32,606 nt of DNA from an uncultured Clostridia bacterium (GTDB taxonomy: Bacteria; Bacillota; Clostridia; Christensenellales; CAG-138): assembly GCA_947306125.1 (NCBI GenBank), contig CAMZFO010000005.1:1-32606 (forward strand), given 5' to 3'. The translations under genes were made by a program, and so were the position numbers. Position 1 is the first letter of the stretch; each line of letters begins with the position of its first letter. Positions 26,225 through 32,606 of the stretch are shown here, one piece after another. Under the pieces are notes generated by a model. That model saw only the letters and a program-made list of their open reading frames with translations, made no database searches and had not been told where the DNA came from.

Positions 26225-27829
26225 TTATATTTTTTTGCCGCGCTCCCTCCGCTTTATCACGGCTCCGCGTATACAGAAGAAGGCTATGCCCGCCCACGCG
26301 GCGGCAAGAGCGATGATGAGCGCCTTCGCCGTGCCCGGAAGTGGGCCCATGTCCTTTTTGCCGACCTTATCCCCCATGCTGCCCTGATCGAGCCTGTAAA
26401 GGGATCTGACGTCGGAATAGAGCTTTTTCATGTAGCTCTCGTCCACGGTCTCCTTCCTGCGGACGGACTTGGTCACGTTCTCTATGAGCGTTCCCGCCGC
26501 GTCGCGCAATGAGGCGGAGCCGTTGAAAACGGGAGTTATGAACGTGCTGCCGACGTTCTCGAGCAGCAGCTTCGCCGCCTTTATCTTGACGTCGTAATAA
26601 AGCTCGTTGTCCTCGCCCGCGCGGGAGAGGTAATCGAGGTATTCCGGCGACTCCTGCGCCTTCAGCGTGACGGGGACGTAGCCCTCGGTCTGCGAATACG
26701 CTATCTGCACGTCGTTGGTCAAAAGATACTGCGCGAACAGCCACGAGGCCAGCACCTCCTGCGGATCCTTCTTATTGAACACGCAGACGGAGGGCCCCTG
26801 CGAGATCATTTTGGGGGCCGCGGGATCGAACTGCGGTATGGGCATAACGGCCGTCTCGAACTCGATTATCTTGTCCTCGGCGATATCGTGATGGGTCGCG
26901 TGGGAGCCCATCCAAGTCGCGCCGGCGGTGGAGTCGACGGCGAATATGCACTGGCCCGCATTCAGGAAATTGCCCGGGTAGCTCGATATCTTGAACGTGG
27001 AGAAGGCGCCCTTTTTGACGTGCTCCGCAATGTCGAAGAGCAACTCCTTCGCCGTGTCGTTGAAGAGCAGTATCTCGCCCTCGTCCGTCGAATAATCCGC
27101 GCCCTTCTGCCTGAGCATCTGTATCATCATGTTGTCCGTGGATTTATAGATGAACGGTATCATCACCTTCTGCCCGTTCACCTTGAAATTGCCGTCGGCG
27201 TCCTTTTCGGCCGCCGCCTCGGATACCTCCCAGACGAAATCCCACGTGAGAAGCTCGGGCAGCTCGTAGCCGAGCTTTTCAACGAGGTCCTTGTTTATAT
27301 AGCAGGCCTCCGTGGAGCGCATGAAGGGTATCGCGTAATGGCTGCCGGAGACCACGCACTCGTCCAGGAACTGCGGGACGATCTCGCTTTTCTTCGGCGA
27401 GTCGAAGCGCACCTCACTCCCGCCGAGGCCGTATTTCGCGTCGTCAAAGAGCGCGTCGAGCGGCACGACGACGTTCTGCCCCGTTATGTAGGTGGCGATA
27501 TGGTCGGGATAGGTTATGCAGACGTTCGGCGTGGTGCCCGTGGAGATATTGGTGATGACGTCGTTGTAGATCTTGCCGTAATCCGTGTAAAGCCTCAGAT
27601 TGACCTTCACGTTGGGATACAGCTTTTCAAAGTCCGCAATGGCCTTTTTATAGATATTCACCTGCGTTTTGTTCGTGTCGTTCTTGGCCCAGAAGGTGAT
27701 CTCCTGCCGCCTTGAGGCGTCGAACTCCTCAGGCGCCGCGAATTCCCGCATGCCCCTTGAGCCATGGCAGCCGGGAAGCAGGGCGCAGAGAGTCACGATG
27801 AGCAGAGCGACGGAAACGAGCCTCTTCAT
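26225..27829 (-). CDS. Extracellular solute-binding protein (family 1, carbohydrate ABC transporter) with C-terminal TM segment
   Basis: MKRLVSVALLIVTLCALLPGCHGS lipobox; EITFWAKNDTNKTQVNIYKKAIADFEKLYPNVKVN..; C-terminus TAKALIIALAAAWAGIAFFCIRGAVIKRRERGKKI. Start refined to ATG at 27829 (4-nt overlap with upstream permease gene). Confidence 0.88.
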   Translation of the reverse strand: MKRLVSVALLIVTLCALLPGCHGSRGMREFAAPEEFDASRRQEITFWAKNDTNKTQVNIYKKAIADFEKLYPNVKVNLRLYTDYGKIYNDVITNISTGTTPNVCITYPDHIATYITGQNVVVPLDALFDDAKYGLGGSEVRFDSPKKSEIVPQFLDECVVSGSHYAIPFMRSTEACYINKDLVEKLGYELPELLTWDFVWEVSEAAAEKDADGNFKVNGQKVMIPFIYKSTDNMMIQMLRQKGADYSTDEGEILLFNDTAKELLFDIAEHVKKGAFSTFKISSYPGNFLNAGQCIFAVDSTAGATWMGSHATHHDIAEDKIIEFETAVMPIPQFDPAAPKMISQGPSVCVFNKKDPQEVLASWLFAQYLLTNDVQIAYSQTEGYVPVTLKAQESPEYLDYLSRAGEDNELYYDVKIKAAKLLLENVGSTFITPVFNGSASLRDAAGTLIENVTKSVRRKETVDESYMKKLYSDVRSLYRLDQGSMGDKVGKKDMGPLPGTAKALIIALAAAWAGIAFFCIRGAVIKRRERGKKI

Positions 27830-28698
27830 CCCTTCGTACCCCCTCTCGAAACGCCCTCCATTATCTTCCTGCGGAATATGAGGAAGAGCACGATGAGCGG
27901 CACGGATATGACCACGACCGCCGCCATCATGGCCGGGATATTCTCCCTGCCGAAGCCGTTCTCCCTGATCTCCTGTATGCCGTTCGAAACGAGGAAATAG
28001 GCCTGATCGTCGGTGATAAGACGCGGCCAGACGTATGAATTCCAGCACTCGATTATCTTGAGTATCACGACCGTTATTATCGTCGGGCGGCATATGGGTA
28101 TCATCACCTTCGTGAGGTACTTGAGATCGGAAGTGCCGTCCACCTTCGCGGCCTTATAGAGCTCGTCCGGTATCTGCTCGAAATTCTCCTTGAGCAGATA
28201 TATGTAGAACACCGAAGTCACCGAGGGGAGTATGAGGCCCTGGAAGGTGTTCCTCATGCCCAGATCGGTGATGGTCTGGAAGTTCGTGATTATGACGAGC
28301 TCCGAGGGGATCATCATCAGCGCCAAAAAGAGAGTGAATACGATATTCTTGCCGCGGAACTCGAGCCTTGCGAATGCGAAGGCCGCGAGCACTGTGACAA
28401 CGAGCATGAGCGCAGTCGTGATGAGAGTGAATATGATCGTGTTCGTGAAATACCTCGCCAGAGGCACGGTCGTGAAGGCGTCAATGTAATTCCTTATTGT
28501 GGGCGCCTCGGCGATGAATTTGGGCACGTACTCGGAGTTATATGAGCTGTAGCTCTTGATGGAGGTCAGCACCATCCAGTAAAACGGGAAGAGCACCATT
28601 ATCGCCCACACGGTGAGCAGCGTGTAGGTGACTGTCTTCCTTATCCTCTGCGAACGCCTGTCCCGGCGCTCTATCCTGTCGTAATCGCTTCGATCCAT
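27826..28698 (-). CDS. Carbohydrate ABC transporter permease (MalG-like)
   Basis: FPFYWMVLTSIKS...EAA-loop type DELYKAAKVDGTSDLKYLTKVMIPICRPTI. Confidence 0.93.
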   Translation of the reverse strand: MDRSDYDRIERRDRRSQRIRKTVTYTLLTVWAIMVLFPFYWMVLTSIKSYSSYNSEYVPKFIAEAPTIRNYIDAFTTVPLARYFTNTIIFTLITTALMLVVTVLAAFAFARLEFRGKNIVFTLFLALMMIPSELVIITNFQTITDLGMRNTFQGLILPSVTSVFYIYLLKENFEQIPDELYKAAKVDGTSDLKYLTKVMIPICRPTIITVVILKIIECWNSYVWPRLITDDQAYFLVSNGIQEIRENGFGRENIPAMMAAVVVISVPLIVLFLIFRRKIMEGVSRGGTKG

Positions 28699-28710
28699 TC
28701 CCTCGCCCCC

Positions 28711-29598
28711 TCAGTACTGCACCTGTTTTTTGCTTATCATGAGATTTATAACGGTGATAGTGAATACTATCCCGAACAGAATGAGCGCCGCGGCGGAGGC
28801 GTAAGAGGGATAGCCGCCGCTGTCGCCGTAGAGCATATCGTAAACGTACCCGACTATGGTGTTCATCTTCGCCGCGTTGAGGTTGGTGCCGAAGAGCGCA
28901 ACGGCGTCCGAATAGGCCTTGAAAGCGCCTATAAAGCCCGTGATGACCAGATAGAATATCATGGGCGATATCATGGGCAGAGTGATGCGGGTGAATATCC
29001 TCCACTTGGAGGCGCCGTCCACCTTCGCGGCGTTATAGTAATCCTGCTTTACCGAGGCTAAAGCGCTGGTCAGTATCAGTATTTTGAAGGGCAGCACTAT
29101 CCAGACCGTATAGAAGCAGAGCACGAACATCTTCGCCCAGTAGGGGCCGTCTATGAAGTCAACCGATTTTCCGCCGAAAAGGTTTATGAGCATATTCACC
29201 ATGCCCTCGGTATAGGCCGTCTTCTTGAAAAGTATCATGAAAACGAGGCCGACGGCGAGGGTATTGGTGACGTAGGGCAGGAAATAGACGGTCTGATAGA
29301 GCTCCTTGAGCTTCTTTATGGAATTGAGCCCGAGCGAGATGAGCAGCGCAAGCCCCGTGGATACGGGGACGGTGATTATGACCAGTATGAAGGTGTTCTT
29401 TACGGCCTGCAGGAAATACGGGTCGTGCAGAACGTATGAGTAATTATACCCGCCGACGCCCATGAAGGTCTGCGAGGCGGAGTTATACCCCTCCTCGAAG
29501 GAGTAGACGAGCACGTCCACGAGCGGGTAGACCATGAAGGCCCCCAGAAACAGTATGGCGGGCAGCAGATACAGCCACGCCTTGCGGTCGTTTTTCAT
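28711..29598 (-). CDS. Carbohydrate ABC transporter permease (MalF-like)
   Basis: LYLLPAILFLGAFMVYPLVDVLVYSF...DYYNAAKVDGASKWRIFTRITLPMISPMIFY. Confidence 0.93.
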   Translation of the reverse strand: MKNDRKAWLYLLPAILFLGAFMVYPLVDVLVYSFEEGYNSASQTFMGVGGYNYSYVLHDPYFLQAVKNTFILVIITVPVSTGLALLISLGLNSIKKLKELYQTVYFLPYVTNTLAVGLVFMILFKKTAYTEGMVNMLINLFGGKSVDFIDGPYWAKMFVLCFYTVWIVLPFKILILTSALASVKQDYYNAAKVDGASKWRIFTRITLPMISPMIFYLVITGFIGAFKAYSDAVALFGTNLNAAKMNTIVGYVYDMLYGDSGGYPSYASAAALILFGIVFTITVINLMISKKQVQY

Positions 29599-29610
29599 GG
29601 CCGCCTCCTT

Positions 29611-30723
29611 TTAAGCGAGCGGGACGGGCCCGCAGGCTATGCGCTCCCCGCTCCCGGCTTCGAATATGAAGGTCTTATTGGGCTTCAGGTCGAAGCGCGC
29701 CTCCTTCGCCGACTCGCAGACCTTCATCTCCGAGCTGATTATAGCCCGGATATTCGCGTTTTCGCAATCCGGGTGGGAAGCGACGACCGTCATATCCCTG
29801 CCCATGACCTCTATCGCGGTCTGAGCGCAGGTGAGCGTTCCGTTTTCGCAGGGAATGAAGCCCTCCGGGCGCACGCCAATCCACACCTCGCGGTCGGAAA
29901 CGCCCTTGACCTCAAGAACGCTTTCATTGCCTATCATCAGCCTTTCGGACTCCACTCTGCCCCTGAAAACGTTTATGGGCGGAGTGCCGAGGAATTTGGC
30001 GACGAAGAGATTTACCGGCTCGTCGTAAACGTCCTGCGGCCTGCCTATCTGGTTGAGCACGCCCTCCTTCATCACGACTATCATATCGGATATGGACATG
30101 GCCTCCTCCTGATCGTGCGTGACGAATATGGTGGTGATGCCGGTCTCGCGCTGTATGCGGCGCAGCTCCTCCCTCGTCTGCAGGCGGAGCCTTGCGTCAA
30201 GATTGGAGAGCGGCTCGTCGAGAAGCAGTATTTTGGGCATCTTGACGAGCGCCCGCGCGATCGCCACGCGCTGCTGCTGACCGCCTGAAAGCTGCGAGGG
30301 CTTCCTTTCAAGATACTCCGATATCTGCACGAGCGAGGCCGCCTCATTCGCCTTTTCGAGCATCTGCTGCTTTGTGAGCTTCTTGTCCCCCTTGAGGTTT
30401 TCAAGCGGGAAGAGTATGTTCTGCAGCACTGTCAGATGCGGATAGAGCGCGTAATTCTGGAACACGAGCCCCACTCCGCGCACCTCGGGCGGGAGCTCCG
30501 TCACGTCGTCCCCGCCGAAGAAAATGCGGCCGGAGGTGGGCTTTTCAAGGCCGGATATGAGATTCAAAAGGGTCGACTTGCCGCAGCCCGAGGGCCCGAG
30601 CAGACCTATGAGCTTACCGTCCGGTATCGTCAGCGAAAAGTCGCTGACCGCCGTGACGGACTCCTTCGATTTCCTGTTCCTCGAAGGGAATATTTTGGTG
30701 AGGTTTTGAAGAGTTACTTCCAT
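29611..30723 (-). CDS. Carbohydrate ABC transporter ATP-binding protein (UgpC/MsmX-like)
   Basis: Walker A GPSGCGKSTLL, LSGGQQQRVAIARAL, LLLDEPLSNLDA, C-terminal TOBE-like region; start MEVTLQNLTKIFPS at ATG 30723 rather than ORF start 30843. Confidence 0.93.
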   Translation of the reverse strand: MEVTLQNLTKIFPSRNRKSKESVTAVSDFSLTIPDGKLIGLLGPSGCGKSTLLNLISGLEKPTSGRIFFGGDDVTELPPEVRGVGLVFQNYALYPHLTVLQNILFPLENLKGDKKLTKQQMLEKANEAASLVQISEYLERKPSQLSGGQQQRVAIARALVKMPKILLLDEPLSNLDARLRLQTREELRRIQRETGITTIFVTHDQEEAMSISDMIVVMKEGVLNQIGRPQDVYDEPVNLFVAKFLGTPPINVFRGRVESERLMIGNESVLEVKGVSDREVWIGVRPEGFIPCENGTLTCAQTAIEVMGRDMTVVASHPDCENANIRAIISSEMKVCESAKEARFDLKPNKTFIFEAGSGERIACGPVPLA

Positions 30724-30801
30724 TTTACGCCCCCATGAGCCGCGCTTGGATCGCCGCGCGGCGATTCGTTTTATCCGCCCTCCGGCCCACAGCCTTCGGG
30801 C

Positions 30802-30830
30802 ATTAAAAATGCACGCGGAAACGTGCATTT
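30802..30830 (-). terminator. Intrinsic terminator after the 112-aa ORF
   Basis: AAATGCACG-N6-CGTGCATTT; minus strand reads CGTGCATTTTTAATG. Confidence 0.7.
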
Positions 30831-30839
30831 CGGCTTTGC

Positions 30840-31178
30840 TCACGCCATCCTCGCGTCGCGCAGGGGCTCGTCCCAGAGCACCTTCGCCTTATGCTCGGCT
30901 GCAAGCTCGTCCACCGTATCGCGGAAGGACGCCATAAACTCCTTCTCGCGCTTTTTGGAGCGGCGGCCCTTTGCGGCATAGATCTCCTTTTCATAGATCG
31001 CGTCGCAGGAAACGCAGAAATCCTCCGGATCGCGGAAGGGGAAGAAGTTGACGCTGACCGTATAGCGGATAAAGCCCGCCTCGGAATCCGAAGTCAGCTT
31101 GACCACGGCCGCCCTGCGCTGGACGCCGCCTATCTTTGCCTTCGCCTTGAAATACTGTTCATATACGTCAAGAACCAT
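30840..31178 (-). CDS. Small hypothetical protein (112 aa)
   Basis: MVLDVYEQYFKAKAKIGGVQRRAAVVKLTSDSEAGFIRYTVSVNFFPFRDPEDFCVSC...; AGGAGG RBS and perfect promoter upstream. ATG at 31178 preferred; ORF-track start at 31187 is a GTG inside the RBS region. Confidence 0.75.
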   Translation of the reverse strand: MVLDVYEQYFKAKAKIGGVQRRAAVVKLTSDSEAGFIRYTVSVNFFPFRDPEDFCVSCDAIYEKEIYAAKGRRSKKREKEFMASFRDTVDELAAEHKAKVLWDEPLRDARMA

Positions 31179-31199
31179 ATAGGTCACCTCCTTTTTTCA

Positions 31200-31228
31200 A
31201 TTATATATCCGCCCGCCGTCAATGTCAA
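31200..31228 (-). promoter_or_regulatory. Sigma-A promoter of the 112-aa ORF
   Basis: Minus strand TTGACA-N17-TATAAT. Confidence 0.88.
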
Positions 31229-31242
31229 TGCCGTAAGCGGAT

Positions 31243-31271
31243 TTGACAGCGGTCCCGGATTCATTTATAAT
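31243..31271 (+). promoter_or_regulatory. Sigma-A promoter of the rRNA methyltransferase gene
   Basis: TTGACA-N17-TATAAT, GGAAAGGAGG RBS, ATG at 31297. Confidence 0.9.
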
Positions 31272-31296
31272 CGTTCGTGAGGAAAGGAGGCTTCAA

Positions 31297-32130
31297 ATGA
31301 AGGTCATCCGTCTTGAAAGCATATCGTCGCCCGGGGCCGCCCCGTACGCGCGGCTCACGGAAGCCCGGCTCAGGCAGGCGGGCGAAGGCGGCGGGCTGTT
31401 TATTGCCGAGAGCGTGAACGTCATCGCGGCAGCTCTCGAGGCGGGTCACGAGCCCGTCTCGTTCCTCGCTGAGGAAAAGCGCATACCTCGCCTCGCGGAG
31501 GCCTTCGGGGCGCTCCTTCCGGATACGCCAGTATTCACCGCCTCCCCCGCCGTTTTGGAGGGAGTGACGGGCTTCGCGCTCTCGCGAGGGGTGCTCTGCG
31601 CCATGAAGCGGAAGCCGCTGCCCTCCCCGGAGGAAGCCGTGCGGGGAGCCTCGCGCATAGCCGTGCTCGAAGGGCTCGTCGACCCCACCAACGTCGGCGC
31701 CATATTCCGCTCCGCCGCCGCGCTCGGCATGGACGCGGTGCTCGTCTCCTCAAGCTGCTGCGACCCCCTGCACCGAAGAGCCGCAAGGGTCAGCATGGGT
31801 GCGGTGTTCAAGGTGCCCTGGGCCGTGCTGCCCTGCCTCGCCTCGGACAATTTGAGCGCCGACCTGCCGCGCCTGCGCTCGCTCGGGTTCGCCTCCGCCG
31901 CAATGGCGCTGAGATCCGACGCGATACGAGTGGACGATCCGCGCCTTTTATCCGAAGAGCGCCTCGCCGTGCTCATCGGCTCCGAGGGGAACGGCCTCAC
32001 GGAAGCCACCGTGTCGGCCTCGGACTACAGAGCGATCATACCGATGTCCCACGGGGTCGAGTCATTAAACGCCGCAGCCGCCTCCGCGGTCGCCTTCTGG
32101 GTGCTCGGGAACAGGGAAAAAAGTGAATAA
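31297..32130 (+). CDS. SpoU/TrmH-family RNA methyltransferase
   Basis: LEGLVDPTNVGAIFRSAAALGMDAVLVS...RRAARVSMGAVFKVPW...VLIGSEGNGLTEATVS...IIPMSHGVESLNAAAASAVAFW. Confidence 0.94.
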   Translation: MKVIRLESISSPGAAPYARLTEARLRQAGEGGGLFIAESVNVIAAALEAGHEPVSFLAEEKRIPRLAEAFGALLPDTPVFTASPAVLEGVTGFALSRGVLCAMKRKPLPSPEEAVRGASRIAVLEGLVDPTNVGAIFRSAAALGMDAVLVSSSCCDPLHRRAARVSMGAVFKVPWAVLPCLASDNLSADLPRLRSLGFASAAMALRSDAIRVDDPRLLSEERLAVLIGSEGNGLTEATVSASDYRAIIPMSHGVESLNAAAASAVAFWVLGNREKSE

Positions 32131-32177
32131 AAACATGGCTTATTTGCACTTTGTTCACATTTATTCCCACAAAAACA

Positions 32178-32206
32178 TTGAAATCGACCGCGATACCTGT
32201 TATAAT
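32178..32206 (+). promoter_or_regulatory. Sigma-A promoter of the zinc-ribbon protein gene
   Basis: TTGAAA-N17-TATAAT. Confidence 0.85.
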
Positions 32207-32275
32207 TAAGAGGTATGAATATGCCGTACCGAGGGTACGTGAGCAACCATTTGTATGCAACAAAGGAGTTTTACC

Positions 32276-32606
32276 ATGAAATGTGAAAGATGTGGGTTCG
32301 AAAATCCCGATTATCTTGAGTTCTGCCAGAACTGCTCTGCGCAGCTTCACAAGAGCGAGAAAGATGCGAACCGTCCCTCATGGGGTTTTGTGAAGGCTCC
32401 CACCTGGGCCGAGCCTGAGTTTTCCGCCGACAGCGTAAGCGAGGACGACGTCCCCGCCGATTTCGTTTCCGAGATGGAGACCGTCCGCAGGCAGCAGGAG
32501 GCCGCGCGCCGCGCCGCCGCCGCGGAAGCCGCCGAAAGGGCAAAGCTTGCCCAGCAGGAGGCGGACAGGATCGCCGAGGAGCGCAGGCTTGCGGCAGCAG
32601 CCGCAG
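32276..32606 (+). CDS. Zinc-ribbon domain protein, 5' part (truncated by window end)
   Basis: AAAGGAG RBS; MKCERCGFENPDYLEFCQNCSAQLHKSEKD... zinc ribbon CxxC-N-CxxC followed by an Ala/Glu-rich helical region; open to the window end, so absent from the ORF track. Confidence 0.8.
   Translation, partial: MKCERCGFENPDYLEFCQNCSAQLHKSEKDANRPSWGFVKAPTWAEPEFSADSVSEDDVPADFVSEMETVRRQQEAARRAAAAEAAERAKLAQQEADRIAEERRLAAAAA

Noticed and set aside
27830-28093. N-terminal extension of the solute-binding protein ORF
   Set aside because: Overlaps the MalG-like permease; the lipoprotein signal peptide begins at 27829.

Overview
This window reads as GC-rich chromosome from an endospore-forming Clostridia-type Firmicute. 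The evidence is a complete spoIIAA-spoIIAB-sigF operon, a hrcA-grpE-dnaK-dnaJ operon with a perfect CIRCE element, and an NrdR-independent set of sigma-A-like promoters with 16-17 nt spacing. From left to right it contains: the 3' end of pyruvate:ferredoxin oxidoreductase; a PhzF-like isomerase; an XRE-HTH/TPR regulator; the heat-shock operon (minus); the spoIIA operon (minus); an AroB-like 3-dehydroquinate synthase; a compact minus-strand operon of two CHAP/multi-PG-binding exported proteins, a lipoprotein with a barnase domain and a barstar; a plus-strand galactoside operon (GH2, GPH/MFS transporter, unknown GT-B-like protein, GH36); a small membrane protein; an ABC-2 exporter pair; a lipoprotein; a carbohydrate ABC importer operon (minus); a small orphan protein; a SpoU/TrmH rRNA methyltransferase; and the 5' end of a zinc-ribbon protein. 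The best candidate for an undescribed system is the CHAP-CHAP-lipobarnase-barstar operon (10389-15269). Second is the uncharacterised GT-B-like protein (19371-20810) embedded between a GPH transporter and an alpha-galactosidase. All calls come from reading the sequence and recalled family motifs; no database searches were run.
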